Positions 16,223 to 24,319 are shown, counted from the first letter of the stretch. The stretch: 64,000 nucleotides of DNA from Sanguibacter keddieii DSM 10542 (GCF_000024925.1 NC_013521.1:4092001-4156000); one strand, 5' to 3'. Notes: a model not told the origin generated them from the letters alone. Translations and numbers: made by a program.

Positions 16223-17563
16223 TCAGCCCGGCCCGACCGCGCGCCGGTCCATCGCCCGCCACGGCGTCGGCAGGAACGGCACGAGCGTCACCAGGACGTA
16301 GACGACCCCGAAGCCCACGAAGCACGCGACGAGGCCGACCTGCTCGACCAGCACACCCGCCGCGAGGGCGCCGACGGGCATCGCCGCCCAGGCGCCCGCG
16401 CTCACCGCTCCGGACACCCGGGCGCGCATCGACGCCGGCACCTCCTCGAGCAGCACGGTGCCGATGATGGGGTTGAGCGCCCCGGCCGCCAGACCGGCGA
16501 GCGCGGTGGCCACGAGGCACCAGACGAGCGAGGGCTGCAGCGCGAAGACGAGCATCGACGGGCCTCCCGCGAGCAGGAAGCCCCAGGCGAAGGTGGCGCG
16601 GCGCGGGAGGCGCGGTCCGACCGCCGAGAACAGCAGCGCCCCCGCGAAGGCCCCGAGGCCCATGGCCCCGACGATCAGCCCGAGCGCCTGCGCACCACCG
16701 AGGACACGGTCCGCGTAGATGGGCACGAGGACGTTGGCACGGGCGACGTCGAGCGCGTTGGTGACCATCACGAGGAGCACGACGGCGCGCAGCAGCGGCA
16801 CCCGCCAGATCACCGCGACGCCGGCACGGAGGGCGGCCCAGTACCCCTCGCGGTCACCGGCGGCTGTCGCCGCGGCCGTCCCAACCGTGGTGGCCGGTGC
16901 CGCAGCCTCGACGGTCGGTCGCAGCGCCCGAGGCACCCCGAGGACCACCACGAGGGCCGACAGCGCGAAGGTGGCGGCGTTGACCACGAGCGCCGGGACA
17001 GCCCCGAGCGTCGCGACGAGCAGCCCGGCGACCGGGCCGCCGAGCAGCGTGGCGCTCCGGCTGCCGGCTCCCCACCACCCCATGGCCCGCTCGAGCGGAA
17101 CCCCGGCGAGGGCCGCGGCCTCGGGGACGAGGGCGGTCCGGGCGCCCTGCCCGGGGGTGTCGAGCAGCCCGGTGGCGAAGACGAGGACGAGGAGCGCCCA
17201 GAACGGCAGCCCGACCGTCACGTGCAGCAGGGGGACCATGCCGATGGTGACGCCGCCGACCAGGTCGGAGACGACCGAGCTGCGCCGGTACCCGACGCGG
17301 TCCACGAGCACGCCGCCGAAGGCCCCGCCCAGCACGACGGGCACCGTGGTGACGACGGCGAGCACGCCTGCCATCGAGGCGCTCCCCGTCTCGGCGAGGA
17401 CGTAGAGCGGCAGGGCCACCAGGGTGACGACGTTGCCGCCGGTCGCGATCACCTGGGCGCCGAGGAGCGCGACGAGCGGGGTGCGTCGGCGTGCCGGAGA
17501 CCCTGCAGGACCGGCACCACGCCCGGGCGGCGCCGTGACCCGCGGCGCGGCGGCCCGGGTCAC
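16223..17563 (-). CDS. major facilitator superfamily exporter
   Basis: 446 residues with about twelve hydrophobic segments. The first half carries GGAFGGVLVDRVGYRRSSVVSD, the typical MFS loop 2-3 motif, and the central loop (about 210-245) is Ala/Thr-rich. It resembles the enterobactin-exporter/macrolide-efflux type (MFS_3). The substrate cannot be told. Its GTG start at 17563 overlaps the stop of the ArsR-like gene (17560-17563), so the pair is one operon under the upstream palindrome. Confidence 0.88.
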   Translation of the reverse strand: MTRAAAPRVTAPPGRGAGPAGSPARRRTPLVALLGAQVIATGGNVVTLVALPLYVLAETGSASMAGVLAVVTTVPVVLGGAFGGVLVDRVGYRRSSVVSDLVGGVTIGMVPLLHVTVGLPFWALLVLVFATGLLDTPGQGARTALVPEAAALAGVPLERAMGWWGAGSRSATLLGGPVAGLLVATLGAVPALVVNAATFALSALVVVLGVPRALRPTVEAAAPATTVGTAAATAAGDREGYWAALRAGVAVIWRVPLLRAVVLLVMVTNALDVARANVLVPIYADRVLGGAQALGLIVGAMGLGAFAGALLFSAVGPRLPRRATFAWGFLLAGGPSMLVFALQPSLVWCLVATALAGLAAGALNPIIGTVLLEEVPASMRARVSGAVSAGAWAAMPVGALAAGVLVEQVGLVACFVGFGVVYVLVTLVPFLPTPWRAMDRRAVGPG

Positions 17564-18252
17564 GGCGCCGCGCGGTAGGTGTGGACGACGACCACCACCG
17601 GAGCCACCTGCTGCGCAGCACCGCTGTCGGTGGCCTTGCCGTCAGTGGTGTCGCTGTCAGCGCTCTTGCCGCCGACCGCCTCGCCCGCTCCCCCGGCGCC
17701 CGGTGCTGCGCGGCCCGCGTCTGCCCTGGCGCGCCAGCGGGCCATGACCCCCTCGAGGTCCGCGCGGAGCTCGCGCGCCTCGTCGAGGGTGAGGAGGAGC
17801 CTGTCGTCGCCGTAGGCTCCGGCTGCGACCCACTCGGGGTCGGTCTGCGACCGGTGGTCGAGCGCCGCCTCGGCGGACGCGAGCTGGCTGCGCAGCACCG
17901 CGCGCTCGAGCTCGCCGGTCGCGTCGCGCCCGTCCTCGGTCTGCTGGAAGTCGCCCGGCTCCCAGCTGGTGGTCCGCGACGTCGCGGCCCACCAGCGCTC
18001 ACGACGGTCCCGGGCGAGCTCGGGGACCTCGACCACCAGACCGTGCTCCACGAGCGTGCGCACGTGGAAGCTCACGGAGCCCGCGGCGGTCCCCGTGGCG
18101 CTGGCGAGCGCGCCGACGGTCGCGGGCCCCTCCTGGCGCAGCCGCCCGAGGATCCGCATGCGCAGGGGGTTGGCGAGAGCGCGGAGCGCACCGACGTCCT
18201 GGATGCGGAGCGAGGCGGTCGGCTGGTCCTCGGGGGTGCGTGGCGCTGTCAT
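17560..18252 (-). CDS. ArsR-type (HTH_20) regulator of the adjacent MFS exporter
   Basis: 230 residues. The winged helix is N-terminal (about 20-95): LRALANPLRMRILGRLRQEGPATVGALASATGTAAGSVSFHVRTLVEHGLV followed by the wing RDRRERWWA. Middle residues form a helical region with ERAVLRSQLASAEAALDHRSQ. The last 50 residues are Gly/Ala/Asp-rich and low complexity, ending VVVVVHTYRAAP. Such regulators commonly control a drug exporter encoded next to them, and the four-base overlap with the MFS gene supports that. ATG 18252 follows a perfect palindrome by 30-50 bases. The ligand is unknown. Confidence 0.83.
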   Translation of the reverse strand: MTAPRTPEDQPTASLRIQDVGALRALANPLRMRILGRLRQEGPATVGALASATGTAAGSVSFHVRTLVEHGLVVEVPELARDRRERWWAATSRTTSWEPGDFQQTEDGRDATGELERAVLRSQLASAEAALDHRSQTDPEWVAAGAYGDDRLLLTLDEARELRADLEGVMARWRARADAGRAAPGAGGAGEAVGGKSADSDTTDGKATDSGAAQQVAPVVVVVHTYRAAP

Positions 18253-18281
18253 ACCGTGGACGCTACATCGACAAGATCACT

Positions 18282-18301
18282 TGTACAAGAGTTCTTGTAC
18301 A
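18282..18301. promoter_or_regulatory. palindromic operator of the ArsR-like/MFS operon
   Basis: TGTACAAGA (18282-18290), a two-base spacer and TCTTGTACA (18293-18301) form a perfect dyad 30 bases upstream of the regulator start; a further half-site ACAAGA lies at about 18271-18276. Strong candidate for autoregulation. Confidence 0.7.
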
Positions 18302-18325
18302 TGCCGGGTGGCCCCGGCGCCCGGC

Positions 18326-18802
18326 TCACCCCTCGGGCCGCGCGCCCTCCTCGTCCTGCGCGAAGCCGCGGTAGGCCGCGACGACCCGTCGCAGGTACGT
18401 CGCGACGACCTCCCGCTCCGCAGGCCCGAGCCCGTCTGCGGCCGCGTCGAGCGCCGTGACGAGCGGGGCGAGCTCGCCCCGGACCCGCATCTTCGCCCCC
18501 TCGGTCGGGACGAGCCGGAAGCGCCGTCGGTCGGACTCGTCCCGGACTCGCTCGACGTGCCCGGCGCGCTCGAGCCGGTCCACGATCTCGGTGGCCGACG
18601 AGCGCGTGACGGCGAGGCGCTCGCCGAGCTCTCCCGGGCTCAGCAGCGCCGCAGACAGCGAGATGTGCTCGATCGCCGAGGCGTCGGTCGCGCTCATCTC
18701 CATCCGACGGGCGAGCGCGGAGCCCGCCTCGCCGATCGCGTCCTGGAGGTCCCGGAGGAGGGCGGTCGAGAGCTCGGGTCCGGCGCCGGGGGGACGAGTC
18801 AT
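18326..18802 (-). CDS. MarR-family transcriptional regulator
   Basis: 158 residues of normal MarR length. The DNA-binding part reads LSPGELGERLAVTRSSATEIVDRLERAGHVERVRDESDRRRFRLVPTEGA (about 68-117) with the DxRxxR wing signature. N- and C-terminal helices form the dimer interface. It is divergent from a secreted-type alpha/beta hydrolase gene, with a palindrome covering the probable -10 box of the latter, so it likely represses both. ATG 18802 is the only start that gives a family-length protein; the frame continues upstream over the hydrolase start. Confidence 0.9.
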   Translation of the reverse strand: MTRPPGAGPELSTALLRDLQDAIGEAGSALARRMEMSATDASAIEHISLSAALLSPGELGERLAVTRSSATEIVDRLERAGHVERVRDESDRRRFRLVPTEGAKMRVRGELAPLVTALDAAADGLGPAEREVVATYLRRVVAAYRGFAQDEEGARPEG

Positions 18803-18826
18803 CGGATCAACATACCCGCCGGAGAA

Positions 18827-18847
18827 ATGGTACGGTAGCCGTACTAT
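18827..18847. promoter_or_regulatory. MarR operator over the hydrolase promoter
   Basis: ATGGTACGG (18827-18835), TAG, CCGTACTAT (18839-18847) is a dyad with one mismatch. TACTAT at 18842-18847 is a good -10 hexamer for the hydrolase gene starting at 18867, so the operator overlaps the promoter. Confidence 0.65.
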
Positions 18848-18866
18848 CGACGTCTGGAGACCCCCG

Positions 18867-19700
18867 ATGCCCACTCCGCCTGTGAGCCCTGACAGCGCTG
18901 ACGCCAGCAGCGACACGGCCGGCACACCCTCCGCCGCAAGCACCCCGCGGCCGCGCCGTCGCCGCCGCGGGCTGAAGATCACCCTCGCCTCCGTCCTCGC
19001 GGTCCTCGTCGTCGCCGTCGGCGCGTTCCTCTTCTGGGCGAACGACACCTACACCGCCGAGCCCGCGGGCCTCGCAGCCGTGCAGGAGGACCCCCGGGTC
19101 GACGTCGACGACCAGGGCGACGTCGTGGTCCTGCGCCCCACGGGCGAGAGCGACGGTCGCGGCCTCGTGTTCCTCTCGGGCGCCAAGGTCGACCCGCAGG
19201 CCTACGCGGCGACCTTCCAGGAGGTCGCCGCGGAGGGCACCACCGTCGTGATCGTCAAGCCGTTCCTCAACCTCGCGATCCTCGAGCGTCGCCCGCTCGA
19301 CGCCTTCACCGACCTCGCACCCGACGTCGACTCCTGGGCCGTCGGCGGGCACAGCATGGGTGGGGTCAAGGCGTGCAGCTACGCCGAGTCCGGCGACGTC
19401 GACGCACTCGTGCTCCTCGCGTCGTACTGCTCGGGCGACGCCCTCGCGGAACGCACCGACCTCGACGTGATCTCCGTGTCCGGCACGCAGGACGGCCTCG
19501 CGACCCCGGAGAAGATCGACGACTCGCTCGCCGACCTCCCTGCCTCGACGACCGTCGTGCGCATCGACGGCGCCTCGCACGCCCAGTTCGGCGACTACGG
19601 GCTCCAGCCCGGCGACGGCACACCGACGATCTCGGACGACGCAGCGCGAGAGAGCATCTCCCAGGCGCTCGTCCCGTTCCTCGGACCCGACGAGCAGTGA
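18867..19700 (+). CDS. membrane-anchored alpha/beta hydrolase
   Basis: 277 residues. A Ser/Thr/Pro-rich N-terminus ends in a run of arginines and a membrane segment at about 37-57, so the catalytic part is probably outside the membrane. The hydrolase core has the nucleophile elbow GGHSMGG (serine 163), an acid in VSGTQDGLA and a histidine in DGASHAQFGDYG. It belongs to the group often annotated alpha/beta hydrolase_5. The substrate is unknown. GGAG lies eight bases before the ATG. The divergent MarR gene and shared operator indicate inducible expression. Confidence 0.83.
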   Translation: MPTPPVSPDSADASSDTAGTPSAASTPRPRRRRRGLKITLASVLAVLVVAVGAFLFWANDTYTAEPAGLAAVQEDPRVDVDDQGDVVVLRPTGESDGRGLVFLSGAKVDPQAYAATFQEVAAEGTTVVIVKPFLNLAILERRPLDAFTDLAPDVDSWAVGGHSMGGVKACSYAESGDVDALVLLASYCSGDALAERTDLDVISVSGTQDGLATPEKIDDSLADLPASTTVVRIDGASHAQFGDYGLQPGDGTPTISDDAARESISQALVPFLGPDEQ

Positions 19701-19741
19701 GCCGTCAGCCAGAGGGCCGTGGGACACCTGGGCCGCGAGAA

Positions 19742-19759
19742 CCCCAAGTAGACTTGAGG
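19742..19759 (+). promoter_or_regulatory. SoxR box upstream of soxR
   Basis: CCCCAAGTAGACTTGAGG matches 15 of 18 positions of the SoxR box consensus CCTCAAGTTAACTTGAGG. It is followed by TCTACC, making a second overlapping dyad GTAGAC-TTGAG-GTCTAC. It lies 17 bases before the soxR ATG, which suits autoregulation. Confidence 0.75.
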
Positions 19760-19775
19760 TCTACCGGGAGGGCAG

Positions 19776-20279
19776 ATGGCCGACAGGACCAGCAGGACCG
19801 CCGACGAGCGCGCACCTGAGCAGCTGCTCTCGATCGGCGAGGTCAGCCGACGGACCGGCGTCGCCGTCTCGGCGCTGCACTACTACGAGCGGATCGGCCT
19901 CATCGCGTCGACGCGCACCTCGGGCAACCAGCGCCGCTACCGCCGCCACATGATCCGACGCGTCACGCTCATCACCGTCGGCAAGCGCCTGGGCGTCCCG
20001 CTCTCCGACGTCCAGGACGCGCTGCGGACGGTCCCGCTCGACTCGACCCCCAGCCACGACGACTGGCAGCGCGCGTCACGGCAGTGGAAGTCGGTCCTCG
20101 AGCAGCGGCGGCGCGCGATCGAGCAGCTCGAGCACGAGCTCACCGGCTGCATCGGCTGCGGGTGCCTCTCCATGAAGTCGTGCCTGCTGCTCAACCCGCA
20201 GGACTCCCTCGGGGACGACGGCGCGGGCGCACGGCGCCTCGACCTCCCGGGTGAGGCGCCGCAGGCCACGTCTCCCTAG
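19776..20279 (+). CDS. soxR: redox-sensitive MerR-family regulator SoxR
   Basis: 167 residues. An N-terminal MerR winged helix (LSIGEVSRRTGVAVSALHYYERIGLI, residues 18-43) is followed by a coiled-coil dimer helix and the diagnostic cluster-binding motif CIGCGCLSMKSC with C125, C128, C130 and C136, which holds the [2Fe-2S] centre in SoxR. Redox-active compounds oxidise the cluster and switch on promoters with SoxR boxes. A box lies immediately upstream. In actinobacteria SoxR usually controls a few oxidoreductases, monooxygenases or exporters; no other obvious SoxR box was seen in this window. GGGAGG lies seven bases before the ATG. Confidence 0.93.
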   Translation: MADRTSRTADERAPEQLLSIGEVSRRTGVAVSALHYYERIGLIASTRTSGNQRRYRRHMIRRVTLITVGKRLGVPLSDVQDALRTVPLDSTPSHDDWQRASRQWKSVLEQRRRAIEQLEHELTGCIGCGCLSMKSCLLLNPQDSLGDDGAGARRLDLPGEAPQATSP

Positions 20280-20315
20280 ACGCACCGCCGGCCGTCGGCG
20301 CCGCCCGGCCACCGC

Positions 20316-20825
20316 CTACGGCTGGTGCGCCGACTGCTCGCGACGGAGGTCCTGGACGAACGCGTCGTCGACTTCGGGCAGCGCGGTGCCGGGCACGGCC
20401 TCGGCGAGCCCCATCGTCCCGTCCGCGCCCATCTCGACCGAGACCCTCCCGGGTCGGGCGAACAGCACTCGGAGGTCGTGCGCCGCCTCCCAGACCGCGT
20501 GGACGTCCGGGTCCGGGTCGTCCTCGCGCGCGCCGCCGGTGATCACCACGAGGGTCGACGCCCCGTGGACAGCCGCGGCCAGGCGCGAGTCGGCGACCTG
20601 CCGGGCGTGGTGCCACCGGTCCTCGTCGCCGAGCGGGTCGACCGTGATCGAGTAGGTGGTCTCGCCGACGGCCCAGGTGTGGAAGCCGCCGAGGACGTCG
20701 TGCTCCTCGAGGACACCCTCGTCACGGGTCGCCGCCCAGGTGCGCAGTTCTTCTCGGATCTCGTCGGGCGTCCCGCCGGCCTGCTCGACGACGAAGAAGT
20801 GGTGGACGTAGTGGGGGTCGCTCAC
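20316..20825 (-). CDS. uncharacterised protein, paralogue of the upstream gene
   Basis: 169 residues, soluble, acidic. I do not recognise a family. It shares with the neighbouring minus-strand gene the start MSD.HY...FFVV, a central DEDRWH.A..ADS..A.AV.GA...V.TG.A.ED and the end AEAVPGT.L.E.D.AFV..LR..Q, so the two arose by tandem duplication. The pattern (two similar alternating strand/helix halves, Trp-His near the middle) looks like an enzyme-like or binding fold but nothing catalytic can be named. It is 89 bases downstream of its paralogue and could share its transcript. Confidence 0.65.
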   Translation of the reverse strand: MSDPHYVHHFFVVEQAGGTPDEIREELRTWAATRDEGVLEEHDVLGGFHTWAVGETTYSITVDPLGDEDRWHHARQVADSRLAAAVHGASTLVVITGGAREDDPDPDVHAVWEAAHDLRVLFARPGRVSVEMGADGTMGLAEAVPGTALPEVDDAFVQDLRREQSAHQP

Positions 20826-20914
20826 GGGGAGCCTCTCGGTAGGTCGGGTGAGGGAGCGTCGCGGTCGGGGGCGCCTGGACCGGCGTCGCCCGCCGGATCA
20901 TGGTCCGTCGTGCG

Positions 20915-21427
20915 TCAGTGCGTGACCTGCCGCTTGCGCAGCTCGACGACGAAGGCCTCGTCGGGCTCGGCGAGCTCGGTGCCGGGGACGGCCTCGGCCG
21001 CGTCGCGCTTGCCGCCCGGGCCCATGCCGACGGCGACCACGCCGGGCCGCTCGAAGACGCGGGCGAGCTCGAGACCCTCCGTCAGCAGGCACTCGAGGTC
21101 CGCCACGCCGTCCTCGTCCTCGGGCGCGCTGCCGGTCACGGCCACGAAGAAGGGTGCGCCGTAGACCGCGAGCGCGGCGTGCGAGTCGGCGATGGGTCCG
21201 GCGTAGTGCCAGCGGTCCTCGTCGGCGACGTCGTCGAAGGAGACCGAGAAGGTGCAGCCGGCGATCTCCCAGGCGAAGAACTCGAGGCCCTCGGCGGGCG
21301 TGTGCTCCTGGAGGGTGCCGCTCTCGCGGGTCTGGGCCCAGTCGCGCAGCGCGTCCTTGAGCTCGTCGACCGTGCCGGCGGCCTCGTCGACCACGAAGAA
21401 CTGCGTGTCGTAGTGGGAGTCGCTCAT
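20915..21427 (-). CDS. uncharacterised protein, first of two tandem paralogues
   Basis: 170 residues. It starts MSDSHYDTQFFVVDEAAGTV and ends AVPGTELAEPDEAFVVELRKRQ, clearly homologous over its whole length to the next gene downstream (20316-20825), with DEDRWHYAGPIADSHAALAVYGA as the best-conserved block. Acidic and without membrane segments. ATG 21427 is chosen because it matches the start of the paralogue; AGAGG stands about eight bases upstream. It is divergent from the aztD gene and shares its 213-base upstream region, which has a Zur-like box, so zinc control is possible but unproven. Confidence 0.65.
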   Translation of the reverse strand: MSDSHYDTQFFVVDEAAGTVDELKDALRDWAQTRESGTLQEHTPAEGLEFFAWEIAGCTFSVSFDDVADEDRWHYAGPIADSHAALAVYGAPFFVAVTGSAPEDEDGVADLECLLTEGLELARVFERPGVVAVGMGPGGKRDAAEAVPGTELAEPDEAFVVELRKRQVTH

Positions 21428-21539
21428 CTTCTGTGCCTCTCCTCGGTCGGTGGTGCAGGGCTTACCAGCCTGCCCGAGGTCGGGTGCGGCGGCCACCGGT
21501 CGCCCGGGCCGCCCCTGCTGACCGACCTTCACAACGTAA

Positions 21540-21554
21540 CGATAACCGTTCTCA
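21540..21554. promoter_or_regulatory. candidate Zur box
   Basis: Read on the minus strand, TGAGAACGGTTATCG matches TGA.AA...TT.TC, the core of actinobacterial zinc-uptake-regulator sites. It lies 87 bases before the predicted zinc chaperone gene. The genes downstream are zinc-binding, which supports the call. Confidence 0.6.
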
Positions 21555-21611
21555 TTCTCTGCTACGCTTCCACCGAACCCCCTCCCCTGACCTCGAAAGG
21601 AGAGGGCACCG

Positions 21612-21644
21612 GTGGCCCCTGCCCCCGTGCCCGTCGACCCATGA
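21612..21644 (+). CDS. possible 10-residue leader peptide ahead of aztD
   Basis: A frame starting GTG at 21612 has a strong ribosome-binding site (AGGAG nine bases before) whereas the aztD ATG at 21641 has none. It encodes VAPAPVPVDP and its TGA overlaps the aztD start as ATGA. This suggests that aztD is translated by coupling. No start codon in the aztD frame lies near the ribosome-binding site. Confidence 0.4.
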   Translation: MAPAPVPVDP

Positions 21645-23089
21645 GCCCCACCCTCACCGCCTCCCGCAGCCGCAGGCACCGCGCCGTCGCGCTCGGTGCC
21701 GCACTGCCCCTCGTCCTGCTCGCCGCCTGCTCGTCCTCGGACGACTCCGCCGACGCCGCCACCGGCACGCCCGAGCCCACCGAGTCCGCCACCTCCGCCC
21801 CCGCGGTCGAGGCCGCCGGCCTCACCCCGCGCCTGGTCATCACGTACGACGGCGGCATCCAGGTCCTCGACTCGACCACCCTCGAGACGATCGAGGACAT
21901 CGAGCTCGACGGCTTCAACCGCATCAACCCCGCGGGCGACGGGCGCCACGTCCTCGTCTCGACCGCGGGCAAGTTCCAGGTCCTCGACGCCGGCACCTGG
22001 GCCGAGCCGCACGGCGACCACGCGCACTACTACACGACCACGCCGCAGCTCACGGACATCTCCTTCGAGGCCGACAAGCCGGGCCACGCCGTCGTCCACG
22101 AGGGCCGTACCGCGCTCTTCGCCGACGGGACCGGTGACATCACCGTCTTCGACTCCGCCGAGGTCGCCGACCCCGACCGCGAGGTGCGCGAGGTGAGCAC
22201 CCCGAGCGCCCACCACGGCGTAGCCGTCGAGCTCTCCGACGGGACGCTCATCGTCTCCGAGGGCACCGAGGACGCCCGCACCGGCATCCGCGTGCTCGAC
22301 GCCGAGGGCACCGAGGTCGCCGCGAACGACCAGTGCCCCGGCGTGCACGGCGAGGCCGTCGCGGCCGACGAGGCGGTGGTCATCGGCTGCCAGGACGGTG
22401 CGCTCGTCACGAAGGACGGCGTCATCAGCAAGGTCACCGCACCGGACGCCTACGGACGCATCGGCAACCAGGCCGGCAGCGAGGACTCCCCCTACGTCCT
22501 CGGCGACTACAAGACCGACCCCGACGCCGACCTCGAGCGCCCCACGCGCGTGTCGATCATCGACACCCGCGACGCCTCGATGAAGCTCGTCGACCTGCCC
22601 GCCTCGTACACCTTCCGCTCCCTCGGGCGCGGCGACGCCGGCGAGGCCCTCGTGCTCGGCACCGACGGCGCCCTGCACGTCATCGACCCCGAGACCGGGA
22701 CCGTCACGCGCTCCGTCCCCGTGATCGACGAGTGGGAAGAGTCCGAGACCTGGCAGGACCCGCGCCCGACCCTGTACGTCCAGGACGGCAGCGCCTACAT
22801 CACCGACCCGTCCACCTCGATGATCCACGCGGTCGACATCGAGACCGGCGAGATCTGGAACAGCGTCGAGCTCACCGTCGTCCCGAACGAGCTCACCGGC
22901 GCCTCGGGCGACGTCGAGCACGGCGCCGAGGTCGAGCACGAGGGTGCCGACCACGGTGACGCGGCGACCGACGAGCACGAGGGCCACGACCACTCGGACG
23001 AGGCCACGGACGCCACCACCGACGAGCACGACCACGAGGGTCACGACCACGAGCACTCGGACGAGGCCACCGAGACCCCGACCAGCTGA
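21641..23089 (+). CDS. aztD: AztD-like periplasmic zinc metallochaperone (lipoprotein)
   Basis: 482 residues. A signal sequence ends in the lipobox LLAAC (C30). The body (about 60-430) has recurring propeller-like strand pairs such as ITYDGGIQVLDSTTLE, KFQVLDAGTW and ALHVIDPETG, as in the beta-propeller AztD. An HGDHAHYY segment at about 125-132 and an EDxxTC-like DQCPGVHG segment could bind zinc. The last 50 residues are a His/Asp/Glu-rich tail with HEGHDHSDE, DEHDHEGHDHEH. AztD passes zinc to the ABC-transporter binding protein AztC. A gene of that type follows. No AztA (ATPase) or AztB (permease) gene is nearby. ATG 21641 precedes the signal sequence; translation may depend on a short leader frame. 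Confidence 0.82.
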   Translation: MSPTLTASRSRRHRAVALGAALPLVLLAACSSSDDSADAATGTPEPTESATSAPAVEAAGLTPRLVITYDGGIQVLDSTTLETIEDIELDGFNRINPAGDGRHVLVSTAGKFQVLDAGTWAEPHGDHAHYYTTTPQLTDISFEADKPGHAVVHEGRTALFADGTGDITVFDSAEVADPDREVREVSTPSAHHGVAVELSDGTLIVSEGTEDARTGIRVLDAEGTEVAANDQCPGVHGEAVAADEAVVIGCQDGALVTKDGVISKVTAPDAYGRIGNQAGSEDSPYVLGDYKTDPDADLERPTRVSIIDTRDASMKLVDLPASYTFRSLGRGDAGEALVLGTDGALHVIDPETGTVTRSVPVIDEWEESETWQDPRPTLYVQDGSAYITDPSTSMIHAVDIETGEIWNSVELTVVPNELTGASGDVEHGAEVEHEGADHGDAATDEHEGHDHSDEATDATTDEHDHEGHDHEHSDEATETPTS

Positions 23090-23154
23090 CCCGCGCGTGC
23101 TGCGCCGCCCGACGGTGGCGCAGCACGCCCGCACGACCCGCGCCCTCGGGCGCC

Positions 23155-23183
23155 GCCCGCCGGTGGGAACCCCACCGGCGGGC
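23155..23183 (+). terminator. strong hairpin between aztD and the zinc-binding protein gene
   Basis: GCCCGCCGGTGGG (23155-23167) and its perfect complement (23171-23183) are separated by three bases. Standing within a two-gene unit, it may be a partial terminator that lowers expression of the second gene, or a processing point. Confidence 0.65.
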
Positions 23184-23220
23184 TCCCGCACGTACGCCAC
23201 GACCGGAGACGAGACACCCC

Positions 23221-24087
23221 ATGCGACGCTCCCCCGCCGCCCTCGCCGCGACCGCCCTCGCCGCCTGCGCCTTCCTGACCGCCTGCTCCGACACCGACGC
23301 ATCCGCTGACGGCACCGTCGACGTGCTCGCGTCGTTCTACCCGCTCCAGTACGTCGTCGAGCAGGTGGGGGGCGAGCACGTGACGGTCTCGAACCTCACG
23401 CCGCCCGCCGCCGAGCCGCACGACCTCGAGCTCTCCCCCGCCCAGGTGCGCGGCATCGGGACGGCGGACCTCGTCGTGTACCTGTCAGGCCTGCAGGCAG
23501 CGACCGACGAGGCGGTCTCCGCACAGTCCCCCGAGCACGTGGTGGACTCCGCCGAGGCCGCGGAGGCGGACGCCGCCGACCCGCACTTCTGGCTCGAGCC
23601 GACACGGCTGTCGATGGTCGGTGACGCCGTGGCCGCCGAGCTCAGCGCGATCGACCCCGACAACGCGGCCGACTACGCCGCGGGGGCCGAGGCTCTCACC
23701 GCGACGCTCGACGGGCTCGACGAGGAGTTCTCCGAGGGGCTCGCACAGTGCGAGGGCGCCACGCTGGTCACCTCGCACGAGGCCTTCGGCTACCTGGCCG
23801 ACCGGTACGGGCTCGTCCAGGAGGGCATCTCAGGCATCAACCCCGACGCCGAGCCCTCCCCCAAGCGCCTGCGCGACGTGCGCGCGATCGTCGAGCGCGA
23901 CGGCGTCTCGACGCTGTTCTTCGAGCGCTCGCTCGGCCCCAAGGTCACCCAGACGCTCGCCGACGACATCGGCGTCTCGACCGCGCTCCTCGACCCCCTC
24001 GAGAGCCGCACCGACGAGTCCCGCGACTACGTCGACATCATGCGCGCCAACCTCGAGGCCCTCACCACCGGCCTCGCCTGCGACTGA
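23221..24087 (+). CDS. metal ABC transporter substrate-binding lipoprotein (ZnuA/AztC-like)
   Basis: 288 residues. A lipobox LTAC (C22) follows a signal sequence. The cluster A-I binding-protein fold is recognisable: VDVLASFYPLQYVVEQVGGEHV, then AEPHDLEL (first zinc histidine), DPHFWLEP (second), SHEAFGYLADRYGL (third) and a C-terminal acid in SRTDESRDYVDIM. It lacks the long His-rich loop of ZnuA, as does AztC, which receives zinc from AztD. No ATPase or permease follows, so the transporter must be encoded elsewhere. The gene follows aztD after 131 bases containing a hairpin. Confidence 0.9.
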   Translation: MRRSPAALAATALAACAFLTACSDTDASADGTVDVLASFYPLQYVVEQVGGEHVTVSNLTPPAAEPHDLELSPAQVRGIGTADLVVYLSGLQAATDEAVSAQSPEHVVDSAEAAEADAADPHFWLEPTRLSMVGDAVAAELSAIDPDNAADYAAGAEALTATLDGLDEEFSEGLAQCEGATLVTSHEAFGYLADRYGLVQEGISGINPDAEPSPKRLRDVRAIVERDGVSTLFFERSLGPKVTQTLADDIGVSTALLDPLESRTDESRDYVDIMRANLEALTTGLACD

Positions 24088-24124
24088 TCAGCCTCGTCGC
24101 TCCGCCTCGTCGCTCCGGCTGTCG

Positions 24125-24231
24125 CGAGGTCGCACCACCACGGACGAGGTCGCACGGACACGCCGCCTCAGCCCCTCAGGGAGGGCCGTCTGGCGTGTCT
24201 GTGCGACCTCGTCGGCGTTCGTACGACCTCG
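24125..24231. repeat. nested box repeat element, copy B
   Basis: Box CGAGGTCGCAC starts at 24125 and again at 24145 (20-base period). Inverted copies end at 24211 and 24231 (20-base period). The inner arms extend to 20 bases with one mismatch (24145-24164 with 24192-24211); the outer arms (24125-24135 with 24221-24231) differ by one base. The 27-base centre contains a smaller CCTC...GAGG hairpin. It fills most of the 232-base gap between two convergent genes and could double as their terminator. Confidence 0.85.
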
Positions 24232-24319
24232 GGGCGCTCAGCGGGACCTCGAGATCCGGGGCCCCTTGATCAGCTGTCGACGTCCGGGCCTGCCCGCGCC
24301 GACAGCTCCGGAGCGAGGG

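Noticed and set aside
15437-24231. The box elements as CRISPR arrays
   Set aside because: Boxes are 11-12 bases, repeats invert at the centre, spacers are only 8-9 bases and no cas genes are nearby.
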